Origin: Bacillus salacetis | GTDB taxonomy: Bacteria; Bacillota; Bacilli; Bacillales; Bacillaceae_B | Length of the DNA: 64,000 nucleotides | Assembly: GCF_003581585.1 (NCBI RefSeq) | Contig: NZ_QXIR01000002.1 | Location: forward strand, 62,001-126,000 | Reading direction: 5' to 3' | The notes under the pieces: model-generated | Seen by the model: the letters and a program-made list of their open reading frames with translations, nothing else | The model's database searches: none | What the model was told of the DNA's origin: nothing | Position numbers and translations under genes: made by a program | Part shown: positions 17,521 to 26,161 of the stretch, one piece after another | Layout of the letters: each line of letters starts with the position of its first letter | Numbering within the stretch: position 1 is the stretch's first letter

Positions 17521-17552
17521 AAATATCCACCTTCTAATTCAAAGGTGGATTT
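17521..17552 (-). terminator. bdbDC terminator
   Basis: AAATCCACCTT / AAGGTGGATATTT arms with a 6-base loop, six bases after the bdbC stop. Confidence 0.7.
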
Positions 17553-17558
17553 CCTTGT

Positions 17559-17984
17559 TTATTTTGTTTTCCCTGAAAGAATTGTGAATAACGTGATTAA
17601 GATGAAAGCAGTGAGCGCAAGAAACGGAATGGTAATAAACCCGAACCAGTTGATGTATTCAGAACTGCATGGTACTCCGCTCGTGCAAGGTTTGATGGCG
17701 GCAAATCCCGGCACCTTCTGTTCGAGGTAATGAAAAAGGGAAATTAGCCCCCCAATAATGGACATCGGGAGAACGATCTTTTTCAGGGTTATATCATTCT
17801 GGAATGTAGCAACTCCTAGGATCAGTGTCAAAGGATACATCGCAATCCTTTGATACCAGCAAAGCTCACAGGGGATAAAGCTCCTGATTTCACTGAAATA
17901 AAGGCTCCCCATAGTCGCTATAATGGCTGTAAGCCAGGCACCGTATAAAAAGAACTGGCTTTTATCGGACTGTTTTGTCTCCAT
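17559..17984 (-). CDS. bdbC: Disulfide oxidoreductase BdbC (DsbB family)
   Basis: A 141-residue membrane protein with four helices. Two cysteine pairs face outside: CELCWYQRI (CxxC, about residues 34-37) and CTSGVPCSSEYINWFG (C-x5-C). This is the DsbB/BdbC pattern, which passes electrons from the thiol oxidase to quinone. It lies two bases downstream of the bdbD stop codon, in the usual bdbDC operon. It keeps the extracytoplasmic partner BdbD oxidised, which matters for pseudopilins and other secreted disulfide proteins. Confidence 0.92.
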   Translation of the reverse strand: METKQSDKSQFFLYGAWLTAIIATMGSLYFSEIRSFIPCELCWYQRIAMYPLTLILGVATFQNDITLKKIVLPMSIIGGLISLFHYLEQKVPGFAAIKPCTSGVPCSSEYINWFGFITIPFLALTAFILITLFTILSGKTK

Positions 17985-17986
17985 CT

Positions 17987-18652
17987 TTATTGTCCCTCTT
18001 CAATCAATTCTTTGATCCTATCATAATCATATGGGTCTTCCAATTTTGTGCCATTGATAATAATGGTGGGTGTCTGCTGGATATTAAACTCTTCAACTAA
18101 GGATTTGTCCGCTTCGACCGCTTCAATGCCGCTGCCTTGCTCAATATCCTGCTTCAATTGTTCAACATCCATATCAGTTGTTGCCCCCGCTACCTCCATA
18201 AGTTTCTCAATAGTAATCCATGATGTATCATGGTTAGCATTTGGCTGCTGATTGAAAAGCTCTTTATGAAAGGCAAAATAGGATCCCGGATCATTTTCAT
18301 AAACTGACTCTGCCGCGAGGGCACTTAATGTAGATTCCTCACCATGGAATAGCGTATTGATGTAAGAAAAGTTTGCTTTTCCGGTATCAATGAAGTCACT
18401 CTTTAATTTAGGGTAGATTTCAGCTCCCCATGCTTTACATGCCGGACATTTGAAATCCCCAAATTCCACAACGGAAACCGGTGCATCGTTTTCGCCAATA
18501 GTCGGCTGGTTCTCAGTTGCCGGATGGGAATCGAGCGTTTCATCCGTGTTTTTACTTTTATTTGTTAGTAAAGCGATTGATACAAGAAGGACCACGACCA
18601 CCAGTGTGATGATCACAAGGTACTTCATAGGAGAAGATTTCTTTTTACTCAT
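17987..18652 (-). CDS. bdbD: Thiol-disulfide oxidoreductase BdbD (DsbA-like)
   Basis: A 221-residue protein anchored by one N-terminal helix (about residues 9-28). The thioredoxin-fold body contains the active site FKCPACKAWG and the cis-proline block NIQQTPTIIINGTKLED. An inserted helical domain contains LAAESVYENDPGSYFAFHKELFN, as in BdbD/DsbA. It introduces disulfides into exported proteins and is reoxidised by BdbC, encoded immediately downstream. Upstream lies a 110-bp gap to ydhK without an obvious terminator. Confidence 0.92.
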   Translation of the reverse strand: MSKKKSSPMKYLVIITLVVVVLLVSIALLTNKSKNTDETLDSHPATENQPTIGENDAPVSVVEFGDFKCPACKAWGAEIYPKLKSDFIDTGKANFSYINTLFHGEESTLSALAAESVYENDPGSYFAFHKELFNQQPNANHDTSWITIEKLMEVAGATTDMDVEQLKQDIEQGSGIEAVEADKSLVEEFNIQQTPTIIINGTKLEDPYDYDRIKELIEEGQ

Positions 18653-18768
18653 ATATTCACCTCAAATAAGAAATAGTTATCAATATCATACCATGTTATA
18701 TAGATTGCATAGGAAAGAAAGTTTTACATATTTTCAACAAAAACATCTGCAGATCTGAAACAGACATT

Positions 18769-19359
18769 TCAATAAGTTTGTTCAGAAGAGTGAAGTTCTT
18801 CTTCTGACATCCACAGATGATTTTTCACAGGCTTACTTCCATCCGTTGGAGTATAATCAATGACATAGACTGTCTTCTCCTCTGCTGTATCAACTGTTGC
18901 GTCGGCACCTTTCATCCCTTCCATATGTGCAGCTTCTATCGTTACCCCACTTCCCGGTTTGAATGGCTCTTGATCTGCTTCTTTCAATTCTTCATGGACC
19001 ACCCATTCATGTTCTTCCACCCTGTCTCCGCCGGTAACGGGATCGTAAGAGACTCTGTATACCGTTGTTTCATATGCTCCAACAATGGTTGCTTCCGCGC
19101 CCTTCATTCCACTCATATGATCTTTTTCAATTATAACTTTGCTTCCCGTTTTGTATTTGGGATCCTCTGCTTCTTGCATTCCTTCAGGAATATCTCCTTC
19201 CATGGAATGATCCATCCCTGTGTGGCCGCTTGGGTTTTCCTCAGTATCCGATTGGTGCTCTTCCTCATTGCTTCCAGTGGCATTTTCTTTGGTGCCTATT
19301 CCGCAAGCAGCTAAAGCAATTATTAACAAAGCAACTGACAATAATATGATTTTTTTCAT
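18769..19359 (-). CDS. ydhK: YdhK family (DUF1541) lipoprotein
   Basis: A 196-residue lipoprotein with lipobox ALAAC (Cys19). A His/Met/Asp-rich linker (GHTGMDHSMEGD) is followed by two DUF1541 repeats, each with the pattern GxxVxIExxHMxGMKGAxATV (about residues 70-125 and 135-185). His/Met-rich linkers of this kind suggest copper contact; the relation to copper and acid stress is known only for some relatives. It is divergent from the two-component genes at 19524, whose probable regulator it faces across 160 bp. Confidence 0.85.
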   Translation of the reverse strand: MKKIILLSVALLIIALAACGIGTKENATGSNEEEHQSDTEENPSGHTGMDHSMEGDIPEGMQEAEDPKYKTGSKVIIEKDHMSGMKGAEATIVGAYETTVYRVSYDPVTGGDRVEEHEWVVHEELKEADQEPFKPGSGVTIEAAHMEGMKGADATVDTAEEKTVYVIDYTPTDGSKPVKNHLWMSEEELHSSEQTY

Positions 19360-19523
19360 GACAAATTCCTCCTTTGTTTTTATTATTTCAAGAAATTATG
19401 CAAAAATTATGTAGAGCGGCATTATTTTTTCCTGGCCCCTTACTTTTTCATTCCCGCTCCTGCAAACTTTCTTCATATTTATCGTGTACAATGAGAAAGT
19501 CTTGAAAAGAAATGAGGATGATG

Positions 19524-20885
19524 ATGAAAAAAATATCGACGAAATTGGCCATTTACTTCCTCGCCGCCGTATTGATCATGGAATCTTTGCTCATGATCTA
19601 TCTCCACAGCAGCATGATTGATACCAGGACCCAGGAAGAATTCCAGTCCATTCTTTCCCGCGGTAACAGTCATCGTGATGTATTGGAAGACAGTTATACA
19701 GAAGGAACCCTTAATCATATCGCCCATATGGAATCCAAAACGGATACGGAAGTTGTCATAACAGATGAAAACAAGAAAATCATTGCCAGTTCGAAGGATG
19801 TTTCGGATGGAATGAGAAACCTGATAAATGACCACCCGCAAGAGGTGCCCCGGGAAGGATTGCTGATAGAGTCTGATTGGGAAAAAATGAATTACCTTGC
19901 CACTGTAACGGAGTATAACAACGGTGCAGAAGAAGGGTATGTCTATATGTTTAAAAATACGAAGCCGTTGCGGTCCTTGATCCAGAAGCTGAACTACCAC
20001 TTTCTTATGGCCGGAATACTGGGCTTGCTTATCATTGCTGTCATTTATTTTCTATTGTCACGGATCCTGACCAGGCCGCTCATCAATATGAAAGAAGCCA
20101 CAGAGCAGCTCAGCAACGGGGATTTTCTGGTCAAGCTTCCCGAGCTGGGAAAAGATGAACTTGGCGAACTCTCTAATTCCATCCAAAAATTAGCAAACGA
20201 TCTTGAGAATATCCAAAATGACCGACTTGAATTCTTGGCAAGTGTCTCCCATGAATTACGTACACCTTTGACATATATCCAGGGCTATACTGCTGTCGCC
20301 CTTAGGGAAGGGATCTCTGATGAGAAGAGAAATGAGTATTTGAGAATCATTCAGGATGAGTCCGGAAGAATCGTTCATTTAATAGAAAACTTATTTGAAC
20401 TGGCAAAAATCGATCAGAACACCTTTACGATTACAAAACAAGAGATTGAATTATGCCCGCTCATCCAAAGTGTTGCTAAGAAAGTAGGACCTGCATTTGA
20501 CAGGAAGAATATGACCCTTCAAATTTCCTGCCCGAAAACCGTTTATGCTTTCGCTGATCCTCTTCGGTTGGAGCAAATCATCTTGAACCTGCTTGATAAT
20601 GCGCTTAAATATTCTGAGGAAAATACCATTACCAGTGTCATGATCCGCTCACCAGAAGCCGGAAAAGTAGGAATCACCGTAACAGATCAAGGTTATGGTA
20701 TACCGGAAAATGAGCTGCAGCATATCTTCAAACGCCTGTATCGAGTTGAGAAATCGCGCTCCCGCGTAAGCGGCGGTTCCGGACTCGGCCTTTCCATCGT
20801 GAAGGAATTAGTGGAAGCGCATGGAGGTTCTGTAGCGATAGAAAGCAAAGAAGGAAAAGGAACAAGCATTGAAATACTTATATAG
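19524..20885 (+). CDS. Sensor histidine kinase
   Basis: About 453 residues. The start is placed at the third of three consecutive ATGs (19524), six bases after GAGG; the frame is open to 19512. One helix at residues 6-26, an extracytoplasmic domain to about 165 (EVVITDENKKIIASSKDV, a PAS/dCACHE-like piece), a second helix, then HAMP (TRPLINMKEATEQLSNGDF). The phosphorylation motif is SVSHELRTPLTYIQGY, and the ATP-binding boxes are LNLLDNALKYS, DQGYGIP and GGSGLGLSIVKELV. The regulator gene follows 13 bp after the stop. It may sense envelope, metal or redox stress given its neighbours; the signal is unknown. Confidence 0.88.
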   Translation: MKKISTKLAIYFLAAVLIMESLLMIYLHSSMIDTRTQEEFQSILSRGNSHRDVLEDSYTEGTLNHIAHMESKTDTEVVITDENKKIIASSKDVSDGMRNLINDHPQEVPREGLLIESDWEKMNYLATVTEYNNGAEEGYVYMFKNTKPLRSLIQKLNYHFLMAGILGLLIIAVIYFLLSRILTRPLINMKEATEQLSNGDFLVKLPELGKDELGELSNSIQKLANDLENIQNDRLEFLASVSHELRTPLTYIQGYTAVALREGISDEKRNEYLRIIQDESGRIVHLIENLFELAKIDQNTFTITKQEIELCPLIQSVAKKVGPAFDRKNMTLQISCPKTVYAFADPLRLEQIILNLLDNALKYSEENTITSVMIRSPEAGKVGITVTDQGYGIPENELQHIFKRLYRVEKSRSRVSGGSGLGLSIVKELVEAHGGSVAIESKEGKGTSIEILI

Positions 20886-20898
20886 CGGGGTGAAATCC

Positions 20899-21582
20899 TT
20901 GAAAACGATACTACTGGTCGATGATGAAGCAAGGATGCGTGATCTTCTGGAGTTATATCTGGAACCTAAAGGGTATTCCTGCATGAAAGCTTCCGGAGGG
21001 TACGAGTCCATTCGTATGTTGAAAAAAGAAAAGATAGACCTTGTTCTGCTCGATGTGATGATGCCGGAAATGAACGGATGGGAAGCCTGCAGAAAAATCA
21101 GGGAGTTCTCAGATATTCCGATCATCATGCTGACAGCCAGAAGCGAAAAAGAAGATGTGATTAATGGCCTGGATGTCGGAGCGGATGACTATATCACCAA
21201 GCCTTTCGATGAAGACATCCTCGCTGCCAGGGCTCATGCCCTTTTGAGAAGGCAGGAGATTCAAAATAGGGAAGAAAACAATGAGATAGTCAGAGGGGAA
21301 TTCCGCTTGAACACCGAAGCCTATATATTAAACTACCGCGAACTCTCCCTGACTTTGACACTGAAGGAATTCCTGCTCCTTGAAACCTTGATGAAGCATC
21401 CTGAAAGGGTCTATACCAGGGAACAGCTCCTCTCCATCGCTTGGGATATTAATGCCAGCACAGATATTCGCACTGTGGATTCTCATATAAGGAACCTAAG
21501 GGACAAACTGAAAAAAGCCAGCATACCGATTGAGAATCACCTGACAACCGTTTGGGGAATCGGCTATCAATGGAAGGTATAA
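20899..21582 (+). CDS. OmpR/PhoB-type response regulator
   Basis: About 227 residues. The probable start is TTG at 20899, six bases after GGGGTG, which puts the first residues at LKTILLVDDEARMRD. A frame with ATG at 20869 overlapping the kinase stop is an alternative. The receiver domain has VLLDVMMPEMNGW (phospho-Asp), the MLTAR switch and YITKPF lysine. The C-terminal winged helix shows LTLKEFLLLETLMKHPERVYTREQLL and VDSHIRNLRDKL. It is cognate to the kinase just upstream. Likely targets are ydhK and the DUF305 gene beside it. Confidence 0.88.
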   Translation: MKTILLVDDEARMRDLLELYLEPKGYSCMKASGGYESIRMLKKEKIDLVLLDVMMPEMNGWEACRKIREFSDIPIIMLTARSEKEDVINGLDVGADDYITKPFDEDILAARAHALLRRQEIQNREENNEIVRGEFRLNTEAYILNYRELSLTLTLKEFLLLETLMKHPERVYTREQLLSIAWDINASTDIRTVDSHIRNLRDKLKKASIPIENHLTTVWGIGYQWKV

Positions 21583-21712
21583 GAGGAGTTCTTTTGGCCA
21601 TAGACCATGATTTTTCTTAGGCACGCAAAAAAAATTTGGTTTTGCATACTTTCTGCAAATTCGCAGGGAATGAATAAAAGCAGAACTAATTTTACCTAAA
21701 GGAGTGTCTTCT

Positions 21713-22165
21713 ATGAAGCCATATTGGAAGTTTGCGGGAATGGTGATTACATCCACCATCATCATGTTTATATTCAAATATTGGAGCACTTTTAAAGTGG
21801 AACATATTTTCTTCAGTGAAACAAGAGCCTATATGGCCCTGCTTATGGGTGCTACGATGGCCGTAATCATGCTGTTATTCATGACGCACATGCTGAAAAA
21901 CAAAAAAGCGAATATTGGGATCCTTGCGGGAAGCGTGATTGTGTTCGGCCTTTCCCTTTTTCTTCTGAGGAGCCAGGTCCTTGTCGATGACGTGGACTAT
22001 ATGGAAGCGATGATCCCCCATCATTCCATCGCTATTTTGACAAGCGAAAGAGCCCAGATCGAGGACCCGCGGGTTAGGAAACTGGCAGACGGAATTATCA
22101 AAGCACAGCGCAAAGAAATTGCCGAAATGAAGAGATATATCGAAGACTTGAAAGATGAGGAGTAG
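21713..22165 (+). CDS. DUF305-related membrane protein
   Basis: A 150-residue protein from ATG at 21713, eight bases after AAAGGAG; a GTG three codons earlier overlaps that ribosome binding site and is less likely. Three hydrophobic helices (about 8-22, 38-58 and 66-84) precede a C-terminal extracytoplasmic stretch with YMEAMIPHHSIAILTSERA, the His-His-Ser core of DUF305 proteins. Relatives often lie beside copper resistance and redox genes, as here. Function unproven. Confidence 0.75.
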   Translation: MKPYWKFAGMVITSTIIMFIFKYWSTFKVEHIFFSETRAYMALLMGATMAVIMLLFMTHMLKNKKANIGILAGSVIVFGLSLFLLRSQVLVDDVDYMEAMIPHHSIAILTSERAQIEDPRVRKLADGIIKAQRKEIAEMKRYIEDLKDEE

Positions 22166-22195
22166 TCATTAGGATTATGTAGAGATTTATTAGTA

Positions 22196-22238
22196 AGAGG
22201 TGCAGATCAAATTACTGATTTGCACCTCTCTTTTTTTA
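22196..22238. terminator. Bidirectional terminator between DUF305 gene and cotJC
   Basis: AGAGGTGCA.ATCA / TGATTTGCACCTCT arms with a T run on the plus strand and A-rich sequence on the other side. Confidence 0.75.
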
Positions 22239-22784
22239 TTCTTCTTTTAATATCTCCATAGCTTCCCGCAATCGCTGTATATGCACAATTTCCCTTTCCC
22301 TTAAGAAACGGAGGGTGTCGTTCACTGCAGGATCGTCAGATAAATTGATGAGCCATTGATACCCCGCTCTTGCTTTCTCTTCAGCAGCAATATCATCATA
22401 AAGATCTGCTAAGGGATCCCCTTTGCTTTGGATATAAGCTGCTGTCCAAGGGATACCTTGTGCGTTTTGGTAAAAAATCGATTTTCCATGATCAACGTAA
22501 TAGCCTGCTAGACCCGCTTCCTGCAGATCATCGGGGGTTGCATCTTTTGTAAGCTTGTAAAATAATGCTGCAATCATCTCCATATGAGCCAATTCTTCTG
22601 TTCCGATATCATTTATAATAGCAATGACCCCGGGAGGCATCGTATAACGCTGCGTTAGATATCTTAGTGACTGTGAAAGCTCGCCATCCTGCCCCCCGTA
22701 TGCTTCCAAAAGATTTTTGGCGAAGCTTGGATTGCAAGCTGAAACCTTTACTGGATAAAGCAGCTTCTTTTCATATATCCACAT
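22236..22784 (-). CDS. cotJC: Spore coat protein CotJC (manganese catalase-like)
   Basis: A 182-residue protein of the manganese catalase fold: MWIYEKKLLYPVKVS, then EAYGGQDGELSQSLRYLTQRY, IGTEELAHMEMI and AEEKARAGYQWLI. The glutamate/histidine positions that bind the di-manganese centre (ELS, EELAHME, EEKA..H) are present. In Bacillus subtilis CotJC is a coat component made in the mother cell under sigma-E control. It lies 12 bp downstream of cotJB, in one operon. No cotJA precedes them. Confidence 0.92.
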   Translation of the reverse strand: MWIYEKKLLYPVKVSACNPSFAKNLLEAYGGQDGELSQSLRYLTQRYTMPPGVIAIINDIGTEELAHMEMIAALFYKLTKDATPDDLQEAGLAGYYVDHGKSIFYQNAQGIPWTAAYIQSKGDPLADLYDDIAAEEKARAGYQWLINLSDDPAVNDTLRFLREREIVHIQRLREAMEILKEE

Positions 22785-22796
22785 GTAACCACCTCC

Positions 22797-23063
22797 TCAC
22801 AACGGCCAAGGCCAAGGTGAGTCTGTCCACTTCCATGGAAAGCCCCCCTTGCTGAGGCCAAAATTGAGTAAAGGTCCAAAAGATTTTTCAATTTGTTTTT
22901 CAATTTTTCTTCGTTCCGTGACATATGAATTGAACTGTTGAATTGCTGCCCTATCTTCAGGATGGGTGTCGAGGTATAAATTAAGCTCCAACAGGACAAA
23001 CTGTACAGCTTGTAATTCTTCAAATAATCTTTGCAGTTTTGATAAATCATTTTTTTGAGCCAT
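22797..23063 (-). CDS. cotJB: Spore coat protein CotJB
   Basis: An 88-residue protein with the CotJB pattern: LQRLFEELQAVQFVLLELNLYLDTHP (a helix with conserved D-HP), the NSYVTERRKIEKQ helix, and the C-terminal GGFPWKWTDSPWPW. It is needed with CotJC for its incorporation into the coat. The ATG at 23063 has AGAAAGGA upstream. The usual preceding gene cotJA is absent: 23064-23195 holds no matching frame, only a promoter candidate. Confidence 0.9.
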   Translation of the reverse strand: MAQKNDLSKLQRLFEELQAVQFVLLELNLYLDTHPEDRAAIQQFNSYVTERRKIEKQIEKSFGPLLNFGLSKGGFPWKWTDSPWPWPL

Positions 23064-23128
23064 CCAAGCACATCCTTTCTTCTGGAATAACTATTGGCTC
23101 TTGGTACATGCTATGCATTCTGCCGAAT

Positions 23129-23156
23129 CTTGTATAGGTGATTTAGAGCAAAATGA
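23129..23156 (-). promoter_or_regulatory. Possible sigma-E promoter for cotJBC
   Basis: TCATTTT (23150-23156 on the minus strand) and CTATACAAG (23129-23137), separated by 12 bases, resemble the sigma-E boxes KMATATT and CATACAMT. It lies about 65 bp before the cotJB start. Matches are partial. Confidence 0.35.
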
Positions 23157-23195
23157 TAGAAAAGTGAGTTACAGCAGTCTCTATCTTTCCAAAAT

Positions 23196-23232
23196 AAAAA
23201 AGCGACGCCCGTTAAAACAGACGCCGCTTTTT
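23196..23232 (-). terminator. Terminator of the lipoprotein gene at 23236
   Basis: AAAAAGCG-CG arms around a short loop, with a T run on the minus strand, adjoining the stop codon. Confidence 0.75.
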
Positions 23233-23235
23233 ATC

Positions 23236-23916
23236 TCAGTGCAATTCAAGAGTCACTTGGTCTCCATTTGGTTCATCAGCTTTCATGACTTCGGCTGATT
23301 TGATATATCCCTTCACTGGCTTATCTCCGTGGACCATGGAATTCTCTGGATCTGCTTCCTTTAATACTTGAATTCCCGCCAATTCATCCAAGTCTCCTGC
23401 TTGTTCAATCATTTGCTGCTTGATTTCCTCTTCCTGGCTTTCCGGTTCAAAGACCAATTCAAACCGGTAGCGGGTCGATGTTTCAGGTCGTTTGTACGTC
23501 TTTGTTTCAAGTGTACCATCCTCAAGAACAGACGTTCCTATTCCGACAATGTTAGGAGGCACCTCATTAAATGGTTTAACCTCTCCACTCTCAATCTGTT
23601 CAATCGTCGCATTCCCTGGATATATCTTCAAACTTATATCTATATAGGATTCAAATGGAAGATCCGTGTCACCTGTTAAAACCATATTCTCTCCATCTAA
23701 CTCAAGAAAAGCATTTATTTTAAAGGCTGGTTCTTCTTCCGGTTCTTCTGTTTTCACTTCTTCCTGCTCCTGAACCTTCACTGTCTGCCTGTGCTCCTTT
23801 TGAATTTCCTTTTGTTTTGCGTTTTGAGCTGTCGGGTCAAACACAATTCTGCAGGCTGAGAGAATCGAAACTGAAGATAGAATCAGAAGAATGAGAAAAA
23901 TCTTTTTTTTGTTCAT
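23236..23916 (-). CDS. Uncharacterised lipoprotein
   Basis: A 226-residue lipoprotein: signal MNKKKIFLILLILSS and lipobox LSAC (Cys22). An acidic linker rich in Glu/Lys runs to about residue 65. A globular domain (AFKINAFLELDGENMVLTGDTDLP) contains several beta-strand-like segments, a PNIVGIGTSVLEDG block and a C-terminal region ending in TLELH. No named family recognised. It is divergent from the permease pair at 24029 and shares about 110 bp of upstream region with it. Confidence 0.7.
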   Translation of the reverse strand: MNKKKIFLILLILSSVSILSACRIVFDPTAQNAKQKEIQKEHRQTVKVQEQEEVKTEEPEEEPAFKINAFLELDGENMVLTGDTDLPFESYIDISLKIYPGNATIEQIESGEVKPFNEVPPNIVGIGTSVLEDGTLETKTYKRPETSTRYRFELVFEPESQEEEIKQQMIEQAGDLDELAGIQVLKEADPENSMVHGDKPVKGYIKSAEVMKADEPNGDQVTLELH

Positions 23917-24028
23917 TTTCCATCTCCTTCGACAGTTTTTTCAGAATAGTGTTTACTATTCAATTTCTATATTGTACCATTTGTATAGAGAATTTTGTAT
24001 ATTTTTTGAAGAAAAGGCAGGAGATTTC

Positions 24029-24913
24029 ATGAAAAGGACATTGCTGACACCCCTTCACTTCGGGGTTGTGTTAATAGGGTTATTCTTACTGAGCGGGATC
24101 AGTTCGCTGCTTGATTATGATACAGAATTAGTCATTAATGTTGGAGCATATGGGTTAAGGCTGTGGCAGACGATACTTGATTTGTTTTCTCCCTCCTCCA
24201 TCATCGTCATTTGGGGAGCGGATGACAGAGAATATCAGATGCTTGATATTTTTCTATCTACATATCCTTATTCTTTCAGTATTCTGTTCATATCTTTCTT
24301 CGCAGCAATCCTTATTTCAGTCATATTGAGTTATTTGATGATGCTGCTGCCCCGGAACCTATATAAGCTTTCCGTAAAAGTTGTCAATATCCTCGATGGG
24401 TTGCCAGATGTATTTTTGGTCGTGTTGTTCCAGTTGTTTATTGTGTGGCTGTTCAAACAAACTGATATCCTCTTATTCAATATCTATACAACAGGTGAGG
24501 AACGAATCTACACCCTTCCGGTCATTTGCCTGTCGTTTCTGCCTGTGGTGTTCTTGATGAAACAGTTTCTATTTCAACTTCAGGAAGAGGAAAGCAAGCC
24601 GTATGTAGAATTTTCATTTTCTAAAGGCTTTAAAAAATCCTACACAATTTGGTTTCATGTATTCCGGAATGTCTGGATCCATTTTTTCCTGCATTTGAAA
24701 CCTATATTCCTTTTGATGCTGTCCAACCTGCTCATCATCGAGGTCTTATTCAATATCAAAGGCTTCATGACAGTTCTGCTTAGAACGGCAACATCATCTG
24801 CACCTGCCTTCTTTATTGGGATGCTTTTGATTTCCGTCCCATTTTTCCTAGTATTTACATTCGGTTCCTGGCTGCTGAAAAAATGGCTGAAAGGAGGAGA
24901 ATACAATGTCTAA
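24029..24913 (+). CDS. Oligopeptide/nickel-type ABC transporter permease (OppB-like), orphan
   Basis: A 294-residue permease with about six helices. The start is placed at the ATG at 24029 (MKRTLLTPLHFG) after GCAGGAG; the frame continues upstream without family similarity. The permease loop is visible around ILDGLPDVFLVVLFQLFIVW and the EAA-like region FSKGFKKSYTIWFHVFRNV. It overlaps the next permease gene by 8 bp. Unusually, neither ATPase nor binding-protein genes accompany the pair, so the transporter is either incomplete or uses components encoded elsewhere. Confidence 0.75.
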   Translation: MKRTLLTPLHFGVVLIGLFLLSGISSLLDYDTELVINVGAYGLRLWQTILDLFSPSSIIVIWGADDREYQMLDIFLSTYPYSFSILFISFFAAILISVILSYLMMLLPRNLYKLSVKVVNILDGLPDVFLVVLFQLFIVWLFKQTDILLFNIYTTGEERIYTLPVICLSFLPVVFLMKQFLFQLQEEESKPYVEFSFSKGFKKSYTIWFHVFRNVWIHFFLHLKPIFLLMLSNLLIIEVLFNIKGFMTVLLRTATSSAPAFFIGMLLISVPFFLVFTFGSWLLKKWLKGGEYNV

Positions 24914-25919
24914 TAAGATCTTTAAACGTTTGGCTTTCCCAATTTTGATCATCATCGGACTTTTGGCAGCGAGTTTCCTGGTGCCTGTGCTATATCCTGA
25001 TTATGATGAGATCATAAACTACCTCAAAGATGAGAATAACAAAGTAATTGCTGCCCCGCCATTCTCTGCTGAAGAAATGCCGCTTTTAGGCAGTGACAGG
25101 CTGGGAAGGAACTTTCTGCTGATCCTGATCGCGGGAGCCAAATATACCATTTTTGCAGCACTCGCTATTGCAGCGCTCAGGATGATTTTTGGATTCTTGT
25201 TCGCAGTTCTTTACACCTTTCTTCCAGGATCATTTACCAGAACATTGAAAGGCTTAGGGGAATCTTTTCAATATATCCCTCTCGCCATTGTGGTTTTCGC
25301 TCTGCTGGCACCACTGGAAGGTGCATTCCAAGGCGATGCACTGCCATCGAGCCGTTATTTCTTCATACAACTGGCAGGCATAGCCGCCATAACCATTCCA
25401 TCATTGGGAATCTATCTCGGGGAAGAAATGAAGATTTATCTGAAACAGGAATTTATAGAAGTCTCGAAGATCATGGGAGCAAGCCGGTTTCATCTCGTCA
25501 GGAAACACCTCCTGCCCCAATTTTTACGCCATTCTATTGTTCTATTTTCCGAGCAGGTTTCCCAGGCTCTCTCATTGCTTATTCAACTCGGTGTCATCTT
25601 AATGGCACTCGGCGGCATCAAGGTGGCAGAATTTGCAATCGGGCCATATGAACCAAGCAACCCTGTCTATTTTTCTGAGACAAATGAATGGGCAGCCACC
25701 ATCAGTATGAATATTCAGCAGGTTTTCTCAAACCCATTGCTTGTTGTAGTTCCATTAACACTTTTCTCGATATTGATCCTATGCATCAATTCCATAAGCG
25801 CATCTCTAAAAAAAGCATTGATTGATAGTGACGTAACAACTAAAAGGTCTGTTGAAAAAGACAAACAACCAGAAGGACATGTTAAAATTTCAGAAGACCT
25901 GTTCACTTTTAAAAATTGA
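24906..25919 (+). CDS. Oligopeptide/nickel-type ABC transporter permease (OppC-like), orphan
   Basis: A 337-residue partner permease, starting inside the previous gene after AGGAGGAGAATACA. An N-terminal hydrophobic helix is followed by an extracytoplasmic loop carrying MPLLGSDRLGRNFLLIL, the typical OppC/DppC entry motif (GTDxLGRD). The EAA loop is EFIEVSKIMGASRFHLVRKH. The C-terminal tail is charged and soluble. It is probably the second half of one heterodimeric channel with the gene before it. The substrate is unknown; a terminator follows directly. Confidence 0.75.
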   Translation: MSNKIFKRLAFPILIIIGLLAASFLVPVLYPDYDEIINYLKDENNKVIAAPPFSAEEMPLLGSDRLGRNFLLILIAGAKYTIFAALAIAALRMIFGFLFAVLYTFLPGSFTRTLKGLGESFQYIPLAIVVFALLAPLEGAFQGDALPSSRYFFIQLAGIAAITIPSLGIYLGEEMKIYLKQEFIEVSKIMGASRFHLVRKHLLPQFLRHSIVLFSEQVSQALSLLIQLGVILMALGGIKVAEFAIGPYEPSNPVYFSETNEWAATISMNIQQVFSNPLLVVVPLTLFSILILCINSISASLKKALIDSDVTTKRSVEKDKQPEGHVKISEDLFTFKN

Positions 25920-25968
25920 TTTCAATCTAATAATGTCTGGCTATTGTTCAGCCATTCACAATACGCGT

Positions 25969-26005
25969 AAAAAAGCAGCGGTTTAAGTTACTCCGCTGCT
26001 TTTTT
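25969..26005 (+). terminator. Terminator after the permease pair
   Basis: AAAAAAGCAGCGG / CCGCTGCTTTTTT arms around an 11-base loop. Confidence 0.85.
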
Positions 26006-26161
26006 GTTTGAAACTCTCAGCTCTCTATTGAATCCGCTTCGTAACTCATCTGGATTTTATTGGCCAATTTAACGCTTATAGAGCCGGAAGCTACTGTATT
26101 TTGAATTTTGTCATCCTATTTAGAGACTCATTTAGCTGTCTCCTTCTGTTTTTCCGGCTCA

